Of a DNA stretch of 64,000 nt, positions 32,512-44,575 are shown one piece after another. Positions within the stretch are counted from its first letter, which is position 1, and each line of letters opens with the position of its first letter. This DNA comes from Saururus chinensis. Its lineage: Eukaryota; Streptophyta; Magnoliopsida; Piperales; Saururaceae. A model generated the notes under the pieces. The model was not told the DNA's origin and made no database searches. It was given only the letters and a program-made list of their open reading frames with translations. A program made the position numbers and the translations under genes. Location of the stretch: assembly GCA_035235625.1 (NCBI GenBank), contig CP141141.1, positions 23,867,968 to 23,931,967 on the forward strand. Direction: 5' to 3'.

Positions 32512-34293
32512 TTTTTGCTAGTCCTTGAGCAAAATAGAAATTAAAATAATAGAAAGCAAAACTAACTACTCCACTCCTATAGGAAATCTCGATTGCATTT
32601 AACATATACAACAAGCCTTTAAACCCCTAGCTTACACTAGTGGACGAGTTGTGTCTCGTGAGGGTTTGCAATGAATCTACCCACAAAATTCAAAACTAGA
32701 ATGATAAAAGAAAATTAAAATTAAAACCACATCAAATTTACAAATCAACTCCTCCTAAACATGTGACTTCATTTAGTAAAATCAATCATGCATAATACAA
32801 CTTGTCATCTGAAACAATAATTCATTCTAACAACTTCATATTAGTGGCAAGTACTCGTGCATATATAATAGTTTTAAAAAAATATATACATTGCCAAGAA
32901 ATTATACAATCCCAATCTCATGAATCGAACAACTCAATGTGTCTCATGTCCACTCAACAATTTCAATTTTAACACTCAAAAATAGACATTGACATCCATT
33001 CATCTTCAAGAGATCATAATAGAGAATCATGCAAAACCTTCTTTGAAAAGTAAAACACCCTAGATCACCTGACAACTCATTCAAGATATAATTGCATAAT
33101 GTCCTACTAGAATTTTATGCTCATCTCACATGACATGTGTAAGGCTTAGCCTTTTTAAGCTTTCTATAAGATCCATGTAACAAGTATTAGGCCAATGACT
33201 CCCAATCTAGTTGACTCGGGGCACTAGGTGTTAAAACACCCCTCAGGCTTAATAACTTGAACCAAATAGGCTTCAAAGCTATGCATGTCATAAATTAGTC
33301 AACTCTACCCTTTGACTCGAACACCCTATGCTTAGTGAGGCACGCTAAGTCCCGGACTACTCAATTCATTACAATTTTTCATTCTTTTTTTCACATTTTT
33401 TTTTCTCTTTTTTTTTCTTGAGCACATTATACAATCAACTTGAATTGTGTTAATAGAAAGTCCTCGACTGTTCTACAAACCAAGAATAGTGAAGCTCAAA
33501 ACTCTATTATGATAACATGAATACTACTAGATCATGCCAAAGTTTTACTCTCATAGGAAAATAATTACTTAGATTCAATGATATCCACTAAAATGTAAGA
33601 CCATAATCAAGGGCTCGAATTCTCACTTAGGCAAATGTCTTGCTTTGTTTTTTTCAAAATAAGAGCACAAGAAACCAATATAAAGTAATCAGATTTCAAA
33701 ATCATTAAATCTGTCAAGTCATATTCTAAGTAGTTTGATGTCATTAAATAAAGTCACATGTCTAGAATAAGAATCAATATAAATAAGCAAAAACATAAAA
33801 TAAAATAAATCTAATTAATTTTTTTAATTTTTCATTTTTTAAGTAAAACTAAAAAACATAAAAAAAATATCTTTCTACACCCCCAAACCTAAATTAAACA
33901 TTATCCTCAATGTATAAAAGAAAGCAAATACAATGCTTAATATAAGAAAAGAGGAAAGAAGAGATACTATATTGGTTGACATGCTCATGTACATAGCTAT
34001 CAAAAGAAAAATAGTTAATAAAGCACAAGCATAATCACATTAGGGTAAATCAATAGTAAATCATATAAGCACACCCTAATAATGATTAGAGCAATCGACA
34101 AAGATAATAAACTAAAAAATAACTAACTATTAAAAAAAAATAACTATCAAAACCAAAAGTGGGTTGCTTCTTGGAGCACTAAGTTTACTGTCTTCAGCCA
34201 GACACACCTCCATCTAAACTCATCCAGGGTTCTTCAAAGCAATTATCTTCTCTTTATCAATTCTAATGAAATCAAAGTGAGTTAAGCAAATAT
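32512..34293 (-). other. D non-coding internal region with blocks shared with C
   Basis: AT-rich, no gene. It carries the same two conserved blocks as C: 32580-32695 (hairpin ACGAG-TTGTGT-CTCGT at 32644-32659) and 33165-33275 (hairpin GGTGTT-AA-AACACC at 33227-33240). The sequence next to the coding end (34150-34205) keeps TGTCTTCAGCCAGACA. Confidence 0.7.
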
Positions 34294-36425
34294 TTAGTGG
34301 ATCATCAGAATAAATAAAAGGAAAAGATCATCCACTAGACTCTCAATCATGTCAACCTCAAAAGTATCATCGAAGTCTAATGGTTGTCTACGAGCATCAA
34401 ATACATTTAACTCACATGTCAAGTTCCCAAAAGAAAGTCTCATCACTCCATTCCGACAATTTATTAAAGCATTAGATGTAGCAAGGAATGGACGACCCAA
34501 ATTCACAGGGATTTGAGAAGATGCATTTGAAACTAGTTGTGTGACTAAAACAATGAAGTCCACTAGAAAATAGAATTTGTCTACTTGAATAAGGACATCT
34601 TCCACTATTCCTCTTGGCCTTTTGATTGAGCAGTCAGCAAGTTGAAGTGTTATGTTGGTGGGTTTCAAATCCGCTAGACCTGATTGCTCATAAACAAAAT
34701 AAGGTAAGAGATTAACACTTGCCCAAGATCAAGCAAAGCTTTTTCAATTCTATAATTCCCAATTATACAAGATATGGTTGGACAACTAGGATCTTTATAT
34801 TTGAGTGGGGTCTTTTGTTGCAAAATTGCACTTACTTTTTATGTCAAAAATATCTTCTTTTGTACATTTAGCTTACGCTTAATTGTACAAAGGTCTTTCA
34901 AAAATTTATCATAAGATGAAATTTGTTTAATGGCATCTAAGATAGGAATGTTAATCTTCACTTGTTTGAAATTTCAAGAATGTCACCATTTTGCACCAAT
35001 TTAGAAAAAGATTGTAATCTTTGAGAAAAAAGAGGAGGAATAGGAGAAACACAATCGGAGTTGTCAAATTCATCACCATGTTTAGAATTCAAAAACTTCT
35101 TAGGTTCAACAACCTTCATTGGAATGTCTTTGTTAATGACTTTTCCACTTCTCAAAGTGGTGATGAACTTAGCATGCTCTTCTTGTGAACTTGAAGAATT
35201 TAAATTTTCAATTACAAATTGACCTTTAGGATTTGATTGAGGTTGAGAAGGAAACTTCCTTTTTTCTTAAGTGCTCAAAGTTGTGGTCAATTGAGTGATA
35301 AAAGTCTTTAAGTCATTAATGGCTTGCATTATTTGGTTGTTGATTGTTGCTTAACTTTGCATGAATGTTTGCAATGTGTCTTCAAAAGTCTTCTTATGTG
35401 GTGGAACATAATTTGAGGAAGAAGGGGGTACCTGCATATTAGATTCATTTCTCCAACTAAAGTTAAGATGGTTTCTCCAATTAGGAGTATAAGTTTTAGA
35501 ATAAGGAGAAGAAAAAGGCCTTTTGTAGGTATTCATAGCATTTACTTGAGTATGCAACACCTCTTGAAAAGCAGGGATTGTTGGACAATCCTGTGTTTGG
35601 TGTCCATCACTCTCACATATACTATAAATATCTAGTGTTTTTGGAGAAGCTTTAGACATATTTTCCCTATTAATTTCCATAGCCTCAACTTTTCTAATTA
35701 ACCTTGTAATTTTTGCTTTTACATCAACCTCTTCTTTAAGAAGGTACATGCCCCCCTTAGTTGTCCCATTAGATTTGGTCTTATTACTACTTTCAAATTC
35801 ATTAGAATCTTCCCATGATTGAGCATTTTCAGCTAACACATCAAAATAGTCCAATGCTTCCTCAGGTTCTTTACTCAAAAATTCTCAATTACACATCATT
35901 TCAACAAATTGCCTCATTTGAGAAGTCAAGTCATTATAAAAGAAACTAATTGTATGTCATGTTTCATATCCATGATGTGGGCACAACAACAAAAGTTCTT
36001 TAAATCTTTCCCAACATTGAAAGAAAGTCTCATTTTCTTTTTGTGAAAAATTCATGATGTTCTTTCTAAGTGTATTAGTTCTATGGGTGGGGAAATTTTT
36101 TTTCAAAAATTCGCTTTGCATTTCTTGCCATGTTCCAATGGATCTTGGCTTCAAAGAATTCAACCAATTTTTTGCTTTTTCTTTTAAAGAAAATGGAAAG
36201 AATTTTAATCTAATAACATCATTTGAAACATTTTGGTTTGGCAAAGTTGCACAAACCTCTTCAAACTCTTTTAAATGCAAATATGGGCTTTCCAAATCTA
36301 AACCATGAAATTTGGGTAGTAATTGAATTACACCCAGCTTGAGTTCAAAACCACCTACATTAGTTAGAAAAATCATGTAAGAATGAGAACTTGATCTAGT
36401 TGGTTGCAAATAATCACGCAAGGTT
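34294..36425 (-). pseudogene. D gag-protease, frameshifted
   Basis: From the right: gag with LLPKFHGLDLESPYLHLKEF and FLKKNFPTHRTNTLRKNI (36421-35957); a gag C-terminal piece (35878-35351) whose zinc knuckle has Tyr in place of its first Cys (YSICESDGHQTQDC); a linker with LRSGK-like sequence near 35150; and a protease end with ITLQLADCSIKRPRGIVEDV and LGRPFLATSNALINC (34668-34294). The active-site region near 34700-34740 is damaged. At least four frame breaks separate the pieces. Same family group as the C protein. Confidence 0.85.
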
Positions 36426-36929
36426 TTAACTTGAATATTTTATGCATTATTATCCTCATTATCACTTCTTAGTTCCTCATTAGTTCTTAGATCCTCCATT
36501 GTATCAAAATAAAGATAATTTTCAAAAAATTTGTTCACTATTTTCAATCGTCCAAAATTATCACGCACCCATGTGAGCATGCGACAACAATATTTTTTTT
36601 TTGTAACAAACAAAAGTAAAAGCGCAGAAATTAAATAACAAAAGATAAAAAGTTAGAGAGTTAGAAGTTAATAGATAAAAATTAAAATTACAAAATAAGG
36701 CCAAAGGCACTATTGAGGTACACGTTTGATCCTGAAAAATTTCTAGTGGTAACGTGGGTAGTGCCTCCGGTCTAAAAGAAAAAAGAAAAAATGCAGAATT
36801 TCAATACTAAAAGTAAATGACATAAAGTAAATGACTGAATTTAAAAAGTTAATATGCAAAAATAAAAATTAGAGAATTAGTAAAGTTAAAGTGAGTTTTT
36901 TTCTCGTAACGGATTCTTGTCACACATTG
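36426..36929 (-). other. D leader between primer site and gag
   Basis: AT-rich 5' leader of D. No gene seen. Confidence 0.6.
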
Positions 36930-36951
36930 CAATCCCAAGCAATGACACCAA
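36930..36951 (-). other. D primer-binding site, decayed tRNA-Asp type
   Basis: On the minus strand TTGGTGTCATTGCTTGGGAT, aligned with the tRNA-Asp site TTGGCGCCGTTGCCGGGGAT of C. Most differences are C-to-T or G-to-A. Confidence 0.65.
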
Positions 36952-36953
36952 TT

Positions 36954-38350
36954 TGTTGTTACATTCAAACTAAGACTATGAAGGAGTCTAGTTCAGATTT
37001 CTTTTTTTTACTTGTCAACTATAGTAAACAAGGTCGATCTACAGGGAAAGCCTTTTGTGACACAAAAAACTATTACGAAGAGAATAAAATAGAGAAGGAA
37101 AGTGAAATGATAATAAGAGACAATCAAAGAGAAAGTGCTAAGACATCGAAAATCCACTTGCAATAAATCTCTAATGTATACTTCATTCAAATGATAACTC
37201 AATTAAGATCAAATAAAAATTTGTCTCAATCGGAAAATTTATCTTTTAAAGAACTTTGAAATAGAACAATAGTAATTGATTATTTACTACGTGAAAGCGT
37301 TAAGTATATAATCACAGGGAATTATAAGCATTCGGCGTGCCTTTCGTCAAGGTTGAATCAAATAATTATATAGATTGTAAACTCCTTAAATATGAAACAT
37401 CAATTTAAAATGATAAAGAACTTACTTAAATCAAAGTATCCATTAAACATCAAGTACAAGCTTCATTGCTAGCCTTAGCTTGAGAGTTTAGAAAGCCATT
37501 ACAACAAAACTAAAAACAAAATTACAAAATGAGAGAAGAAAATAGGGGAAGAGAACTCCAAAGAGGAGGGAAGGATGCCTCTATCACGTCCACCCCTCTA
37601 TTTATAGGAGTAGAAGGGGTTGCTTCAAATAGGAAAGTCAAATCATATCTCTGGATCGCATCCTGATTGATTGCCTGATTGGTTGCTTCTTTGGCAATGA
37701 TTAGATACTAAATCAATCAAACGAATTAATGATTTATTTAGCAAATAAGTATCTTTAAATCTTCTTTTAGTTAACCAATCATCCTCCTTGTCTTTCCTTA
37801 TGTGTATCAATCACAATCAATGAAAATATTCTTTATGTGCTGGCCTTGGGTTAGTTTACTAGTTGTCCCTTTGCATGCCAGATTGGACCTTTAAATCTTT
37901 GGAATTTGGAATTTCGTCCGGAAATAACAATTGTAGTCATGGAAGTCTTCTTTCCAATTCCTCCCGAATCATATCAATCTGAATTATACATAAAAAGATA
38001 TGATCGAAATAATAAGGCTGTATCAATCTGTCTAAATCGGCTTCTTTCCTAATTTAGCTCTCTTGATATAAATCTCAAATCTAATGGGTCCAAAAGGTTG
38101 TGTTCGACCATTCTATCCATGTTTAGACCATTAGGAGTCCATTCTTGACTTTGAAATAGCTTTGGGTAGTTGGGCTTCACTTCCTCTTCTAGTTGGATCC
38201 TGTTGAAGCCTGCTTAGACATATAAATTCAATTAAGGTCCAACTAACCTATTCAAAACATAAATAGCCCAAATCAACAATGAATTAACACAAAATAAGAT
38301 TGCAATTCAAAATTTGAAAACATTTAACTGAACATTATTTTAGTGCATCA
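36954..38350 (-). repeat. D 5' LTR
   Basis: 1397 bp, on the + strand TGTTGTTAC...TAGTGCATCA. TATA-like TATAAATA on the minus strand at 37599-37606. Confidence 0.9.
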
Positions 38351-38355
38351 TTGGC
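38351..38355 (+). other. Target duplication TTGGC, right copy (D)
   Basis: Identical to 31381-31385. Confidence 0.88.
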
Positions 38356-38992
38356 CACTGCCCACTAGCCTGCCACGCCCCACACATTAGCTCTGGGCTA
38401 CACTGGCAACAGCCCCCCTGCCTTCCGCCTCGCACAAGATTGGAACATAACATCAGAAATTGCCCATGCTTATCTTGAGAATGCTGCTGCCCACGCCAAG
38501 AAGTGGGCCAATCAAGGTCGGCAACCCTCCACCTTTAGTGTGGGGGATCTCGTGCTTGTCAAGCTCAACCCTGCCCAACTCATGCTTTTTCGCAAGCTGC
38601 ACAATGGTCCCATTGGCAAGTTTGAAGGCCCTGTACCCATCCTCCAACGGGTCGGGAAGGTATCTTACAAAGTGCAATTACCACCCTGGATGCAAATCCA
38701 CCTAGTCTCCCATGCCAACTCTCTAAAGCCATACCATGCAGATGCTGATGACCTCTCCAGACACCACCTTGCACACTGCAATCCCAAAGTTGCCACCGAT
38801 GTTAGAATTCTCGACAAAATCATCGTTGATGGTGAAGTTGAATGCAACAAAGAAACCATCTGCAAATTCCTCACCAAATGGCGAGATCTTCCACACAGCT
38901 GGGAGCCAAAAGAAGAAGTCCTCAACCACCATGCTGATCAAGTCAAATCTTACCTCCTCGAGAAGTGTCAACGAGGACGTCGAAGGAATTGA
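38356..38992 (+). pseudogene. A1 integrase C-terminus and chromodomain
   Basis: Open from 38540 to the stop at 38990. It contains the integrase C-terminal GDLVLVKLNPAQ and GPVPILQRVGKVSYKVQLP, then a chromodomain (ILDKIIVDGEVECN, FLTKWRDLPHSWEP) and a basic tail QRGRRRN. Such chromodomains guide integration to heterochromatin in chromoviruses. The first part (38356-38540) is in another frame. A2 carries the same ending. Confidence 0.88.
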
Positions 38993-39003
38993 GTGGGGGA
39001 GCA

Positions 39004-39444
39004 TGTCATGGACTGCGTTCTAGACACCCCACCAACTTCCTTTTTGCTTACTTACTTGTACTTTTCCTTATTTTCATGTATTTTCTTTATTTATGTTTTA
39101 GGTTTCCATCATGCCCGTACATCCACTTTGGCTGCCACTCCAGCTATATACAAAAAATCTCTGATGTTATAATGGGGGGAGTGAATAGTTGTGCTGTTGG
39201 TCATAGTGTTGTTGCACCCATTGCTTATAAACATGTTGATAGTGAATGCATCCATTTTCCATGCTTGTGTTCATTCAGTTCCCTGCAATATGAATCGCTT
39301 CCTACCCCCTACCTTTTTGCTTTGCATGAGCGCCCGCAAGTGATTTGCACAAGGCAAGCCATTCGTCCCAAACAAAGGCTTTCTTGGTGGGCTTTTAGCC
39401 TACAAGCGCCACACGGTCGGCTGCCAAAGGGCACGTTCGTGATA
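39004..39444 (+). repeat. LTR shared by A1 (as 3' LTR) and A2 (as 5' LTR)
   Basis: 441 bp, TGTCATGG...TTCGTGATA. It is preceded by the PPT-like AGTGGGGGAGCA of A1 and followed one base later by the PBS of A2. Compared with 44124-44575, both ends show C-to-T change (TGTCACGG to TGTCATGG, GTGACA to GTGATA). Confidence 0.88.
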
Positions 39445-39445
39445 G

Positions 39446-39458
39446 TGGTATCAAAGCC
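39446..39458 (+). other. A2 primer-binding site (initiator tRNA-Met type)
   Basis: TGGTATCAAAGCC next to the LTR, close to the plant initiator tRNA-Met site TGGTATCAGAGC. Confidence 0.88.
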
Positions 39459-39492
39459 AAATAAACTATCGTCTATCAAGATTCCACTCGCG

Positions 39493-41215
39493 ATGCCGAA
39501 GTCGGTAGCAAGTGAAGCTCGTGGAGTCAAACATGCAGCTCCAGACCCACAACACAAAAAGCCATCCAAATGGCAGGACCACGTTGAAGCCTTAGAGGAG
39601 CAAGTTCCCCCCTTGGTCAACGAACTTCCTGCGTTGGAAGAGAAAGTGAAGTCTCTTGAAAAAGCGGAGAAATGGAACCGTGAGACTAGATCACAAAATC
39701 ATGATGTCAGTATAGAGAACTGCAAGTAGAAGTTGAGAAATTGTGTGAGGAGGTACAAAACTTGGCTGCACAAGTGATCCTTCTCAGAACAACGGCCCAA
39801 CAGGAACCTGTTGTAGCCGTCAAGCACCCCAAAGTGCCAGAACCTAAGGTCTATGAGGGAGCGCTAGATGCTAAAGGACTGGAAAATTTTTTGTTTGATA
39901 TGGAACAATACTTTCGGGCTGCTCGCCCAAAGTCAAAAGGAGATAAGGTCACAATGGCCACGATGTACTTATTCGGCAATGCCAAGCTTTGGTGGAGGAT
40001 GAAGTACGAAGAAATTTTGAATGTCGCCTTGAAGTAAATACTTGGGAAGACCTGTAAGGTCAGCTGAAGACCCAATTTTAGCTAGAGAATGTGGAATTCA
40101 TTGCCTGACAAAACCTCCGTCGTCTACAACAAACAGGAACCATTCATGAATATGTCAAACAATTTTCAGCCCTGATGTTGGACATTCACGATATGGCCGA
40201 GAATGACAAGTTGTTCTACTTCCTTGAAGGCCTCAAGCCTTGGGCCCAAAAAGAGCTGAACCAGCGCAAAGTGCGTGACTTGTCTGCAGCTATCACGAAA
40301 GCCGAACGTCTCACCAATTTCACTACCCAGGACAACACAAGAAAACCTAGATTCTTTCAGAGGGACCAAGGCCTGTGACAAGGTCAACGGGACCAAAGTA
40401 GCCCAAGAGAGTCTCAGGACAAAGGTAAGGGCAAAGTTGATCAAAAGAAGCCTTTTTACAAAGAGTTCGGGACTAAAGCCGATAGCTCCACTTCTGCCAC
40501 TCAGCCATTTTAACTCTACAACTGTGTTAGGGGTCCATTATCATGTTTACTATGTGCCAGACCCCATCTTACTTGGTAGTGTCCACAAAAGAAAGCGCTT
40601 AATGCCCTCGTTACAAGAGAATCGGCCCTACTTGAAGGAGATGATGAAGTCTCTGGTGACGAAGAGGAAGCATCCATGATGGGAGCATTGAGACTACTCA
40701 ACACCATTGATGGTACTCAAGGAAGATAATTACCTCAAGCAAAGGGTCCCATCTACATCGAGATCCACCTGAATAGCATCCCAACGAAAGTAATGGTAGA
40801 CACGGGAGCCACCGACACCTTCATATTGGACAGTGAGGCAAGACGCATAAGGATAAAGTTTATCAAAGATTCTAGTTGAATGAAGGCAGTGAACTTTGAA
40901 GCTTGCCCTATCACTAGGTTGGCCAAAGATGTTCCCATTCTGATTGGCAAGTGGTCTGGCACGACAAACCTTATGGTCATTCCCTTAGATGACTTCTAAG
41001 TTATCCTTGGGATGGAATTCTTACAGAGAGTGAACATTATCCCGATGCCACATCTGGGGTCCATTTGCTTGTTCGAAGCGACAGGCCCTAGCATGGTGCT
41101 GGTTGTTCAGAAGAAGAAGACTGATACTGCACATCTATCTGCACTGCAACTAGACAATGAGTTGAAGAAAGGTGATCCAACATACCTTGTGGCTCTTCGT
41201 ATGGAAAATCAACCA
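39493..41215 (+). pseudogene. A2 gag and protease
   Basis: ATG at 39493 (MPKSVASEARGVKHA). A coiled-coil-like Leu/Glu/Lys stretch follows (VEALEEQVPPLVNELPALEE). The frame shifts near 39700 and the gag domain is read from about 39710: VPEPKVYEGALDAKGLENFL, FDMEQYFRAARP, GNAKLWWRMKY. Another piece (40175-40378) has FLEGLKPWAQKELN. The protease has VMVDTGATDTFILD (about 40790-40835) with DTG active site and DDF-stop-VILGMEFLQRVNIIPMP (about 40990-41050). Several stops and shifts make it non-functional. The gag resembles Galadriel-type chromovirus gags. Confidence 0.85.
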
Positions 41216-44112
41216 TAGAGGGATCAACCATTGCCGAAAGAAGTTCACTCTATTTTAAATGACTATGCCAATGTTATGCCCAAAGCCTTACCAAAGTGTC
41301 TACCTCTGCGGCGATCCATTGACCACCAAATTGAGTTGGAACCAGGTGCAAAACCACCAGCCCGCGCCCCCTACTGAATGGCACCCCCTGAACTTGCAGA
41401 ACTGCATAGACAACTTGATGAATTGCTTGATGTGGGCTTCATCCGCTCCTCTAAAGCCCCCTTTGGTGCCCTGGTTCTATTTCAAAAGAAGGACGATGGG
41501 AGATTGCGCCTTTGTATTGACTATCGAGCATTGAACAAATTGATAGTGAAGAACAAATACCCCCTCCCGCTCATTGCGGATCTTTTTGACCAACATGGCA
41601 GTGCTTGTTACTTCTCTAAATTGGATCTGCATTCAAGTTACTACCAAGTGCGCATTACTGGTGGAGATGAAGCCAAGACTACATGTGTTACTCGTTATGG
41701 TGCATTCGAGTTCTTAGTCATGCCTTTTGGCCTCACCAATGCACCGACCACCTTCTGCACACTTATGAACAATATTTTCCATGACTTCCTTGATCGCTTT
41801 GTGGTCATCTACCTCGATGACATTGTGATCTACAACAATACACTTTCCAAACATGTTACTCACTTGCGAACTGTGTTTGAAGTCCTTCGTCAGAATAAAC
41901 TATTCGTCAAGCTGGAAAAGTGCTCTTTTGCACAATAGGAAATTCTCTTTTTGGGACATCATATTGGCGGTGGACAAGTTCGAATGGACTAAGAAAAGGT
42001 TCGCGCAATTGAAGATTGGCTGGCCCCTACCAAAGTGAAACAATTACGAGCTTTCTTGGGTCTCTCCAACTACTACAAACGTTTTGTCCAAGTGTATTCA
42101 CAAAAAGTTGCGCCTTTAACGAACATGCTAAAGAAAGATCACCCTTAATGTTGGTCGAAAAATTGCCAGAAAGCCTTTGCTGAACTAAAGACCACGATCA
42201 CACATGAACCGGTGCTTCGACTCCCGGACTACTCCAAGCCATTTGAAGTACAAATGGATGCCTTTGATTATGCCATCGGGGGTGTTCTCTCATAGGAAGA
42301 CCACCCTGTTGCCTTCGAAAGTCACAAACTCAACGAAATGGAGCGACACTACACAGTACAAGAGAAGGAGATAATGGTTGTTATCCATTGCCTACGCATC
42401 TTGTGCAATTACTTATTGGGTTCCCGCTTTGTCGTCAAAACCGAAAACATTGCGACTAGTTACTTCTAGTCTCAGCCCAAGTTATCTCCCAAACAAGCTC
42501 GGTGGCAAGACTTTTTGGCCAAATTTGACTACACATTACCGGATTACTTATTGGGTTCCTGCTTTGTCGTTGCCAATGCCCTCAGTCGATAGGTCGAATT
42601 GACCAAACTGGCTTCCCTCCATATTGCTAGTATTAGTTTTTGCTCGAATGATCTACAACATCGCATTCAAACAACAATGGAGAAAGGTCCCTTCATGCGC
42701 ACCATCCTCCAGCAAGTGAAAGAAGGCAAGACTCGTATGGTTTGGCTTGACAATGGGCTACTGATAACCAAGGGATGAAGGATCTATGTTCCAAAAGAAG
42801 ACCACTTGTGGAAAAGACTTCTTCACGAGTGTCATGACATTCCTTGGGCTAGCCATCCATGTATCCATCGCACATTAGCCCTTCTAGAGCAGGCGTACTT
42901 CTGGCCTCACATGAGCGATGATGGTGAGGCATATGTTCAAACATGCCTTACTTGCCAACAAGACAAAGTGGAACGTGAGAAACCACAGGGCCTCCTTGAA
43001 CAACTACCTGTACCACAGGACCTTGGGAGAGTGTTTCTCTTGGCTTATCTTGGCTTTGCCCAAAGTTGGTGGATACGGTTCAATCTTGGTGGTCGTTGAC
43101 CGTTTCTCTAAATATGCTACCTTCATGCTAGCTCCCAAACATTACATCGCTAAAGAATCTGTCCACCTCTTTCTGAAGAATATTGTTAAGTATTGGGGTG
43201 TGCCCCAAACCATTGTGAGTGATCGAGATGGACGTTTCACAAGCTACTTCTGGACGTAACTATTTAAACTACTCGGGTCAAAGTTAAGCTTTTCATCAAG
43301 CATGTATCCTCAAATAGACTGCAAAATAGAGTGTGTCAATGCTCTCCTTGAAGAGTATATACGCCACTTTATTAGTGCCAACCAGAAGAATTGGGTCAAT
43401 CTCCTCGACGTTGTTCAGTTCTCCTACAATTTGCAGAAGAGCTCTGCCACTAACCAGAGCCTGTTCTAGTTGGCCACTGGCTACCAGCCTGCCACGCCCC
43501 ACACATTAGGTCTGGGCTACACTGGCAACAGTCCCCTTGCCTTCCGCCTCACTCAAGATTGGAACATAACATCTGAAATTGCCTGTGCTTATCTTGTGAA
43601 AGCTGCTGCCCGTGCCAAGAAGTGGGCTGATCAAGGTTGGCAACCCGTGGACCTTTAGTGTGGGGGATCTCGTGCTCGTCAAGCTCAACCCTGCCCAACT
43701 CAAGCTTTTCCACAAGCTACACAAAGGTCTCGTTTGCAAGTATGAAGGCCCCGTACCCATCCTCCAAAGAGTCGAGAAGGTATCTTACAAAGTACAATTA
43801 CCACCCTGGTTGCAGATCCACCCAGTCTTCCACACCAGCTATCTAAAGCCATACCATGCAGATGCTGAGGACCTCTCCAGACACCACCTTGCATGCGGCA
43901 ATCCCAAAGTCACCACCAACGTCAGAATTCTCGACAAAATCATCGCTGATCGTGAAGTTGAATGCAGCAAAGAAACCATCCATGAATTCCTCACCAAATG
44001 GCGAGATCTTCCACACAATTGGGAGCCAGAAGAAGAACTCCTCTACTGCCATGCTGATCAAGTCAAAGCCTACCTCCTGGAGAAGCGTCAACGAGGACGT
44101 CGAAGGAATTGA
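41216..44112 (+). pseudogene. A2 pol: RT, RNase H, integrase, chromodomain
   Basis: RT (41378-41938) has [46 protein letters not shown] and the catalytic YLDDIVIY. It stops at 41936, where sequence downstream continues EILFLGHHI. RNase H lies at about 42230-42460 and the zinc-binding region at 42800-42970 (LLHECHDIPWASHPC, CLTCQQDK). Integrase core pieces follow (VVVDRFSKYATF about 43090; IVSDRDGRFTSYFW about 43215-43255). The C-terminal region and chromodomain (43612-44112) are open: GDLVLVKLNPAQLKLF, ILDKIIADREVECS, FLTKWRDLPHNWEP. Stops at 41936, 42467, 42590 and 42776 are shared with A1. Confidence 0.9.
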
Positions 44113-44123
44113 GTGGGGGAGCA
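44108..44123 (+). other. A2 polypurine tract
   Basis: GAATTGAGTGGGGGAGCA region directly before the 3' LTR; the same sequence precedes 39004. Confidence 0.75.
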
Positions 44124-44575
44124 TGTCACGGACTACGTTCTGGACACCCCACCAACTTCCTTTTTGCTTACTTACATATATTTTTCCTTATTTTCATGTA
44201 TTTTCTTTATTTATGTTTTAGGGTGCCACCATGCCCGTACATCCACTTTGGCTGCCACTCTAGCCATATACAAAAAATCTCTTATGCTATATAGGGGGAG
44301 TGAGTAGTTGTGTTGTTGGTCATAGTGTTGTCGCACCCATTGCTTGTAACATGTTGATAGTGAATTCATCCATTTTCCATGCTTGTGTTCATTTATTTCA
44401 TTGCAATGTGACTCGCTTTATGCCCGCTACCTTTTTGCCTTGCATGAGCACCCGCAAGTGGTTTGCGCAACGCATCCATGCAAGGCAAACCATTCGTCCC
44501 AAACAAAGGCTTGCTTGGTGGGCTTTTAGCCTGCAAGCGCCGCACAGTCGGTTGCCCAAGGGCACGTACGTGACA
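44124..44575 (+). repeat. A2 3' LTR
   Basis: 452 bp, TGTCACGGAC...GTACGTGACA, with perfect inverted ends TGTCACG/CGTGACA. Confidence 0.9.

Larger units (their letters stand above)
31386..38350 (-). mobile_element. Element D: older gag-protease-only retrotransposon, minus
   Basis: 6965 bp with LTRs 31386-32495 (shortened by an internal deletion) and 36954-38350, TSD TTGGC, PPT 32496-32511 and a decayed tRNA-Asp-like primer site 36930-36951. The internal region has gag and protease in several frames (36421 down to 34294) and about 1.8 kb of AT-rich non-coding DNA. There is no RT, RNase H or integrase. The layout is the same as C and it shares non-coding blocks with C, but its LTR sequence is different. 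Many frameshifts and the divergence between its LTRs show it is older than C. Confidence 0.9.
12179..39444 (+). mobile_element. Element A1: 5'-truncated Galadriel-like gypsy retrotransposon, split by B1 and D
   Basis: A1 survives in three pieces: RT to the start of integrase (12179-13499), integrase core (30842-31380), and integrase C-terminus, chromodomain, PPT and 3' LTR (38356-39444). The pieces rejoin in the order seen in A2 (41594-44575). They are separated by B1 (TSD ATATG) and D (TSD TTGGC). The LTR, gag, protease and start of RT are missing, and the left junction abuts segment F. The 3' LTR (39004-39444) is also the 5' LTR of A2. The clade call (Galadriel-like chromovirus) rests on the gag and protease of A2 and the C-terminal chromodomain; it is an inference from family knowledge. 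Confidence 0.8.
39004..44575 (+). mobile_element. Element A2: Galadriel-like gypsy retrotransposon, full-length but decayed
   Basis: 5' LTR 39004-39444, PBS 39446-39458, gag from 39493, protease, RT, RNase H, integrase and chromodomain to 44110, PPT just before 44124, 3' LTR 44124-44575; about 5.6 kb. It shares its 5' LTR with A1 in a head-to-tail tandem, a structure that LTR-LTR recombination produces. No left target duplication can exist for A2 alone. GCCAG after 44575 is the right half of the duplication of the whole tandem; the left half is lost with the truncated end. Confidence 0.88.
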
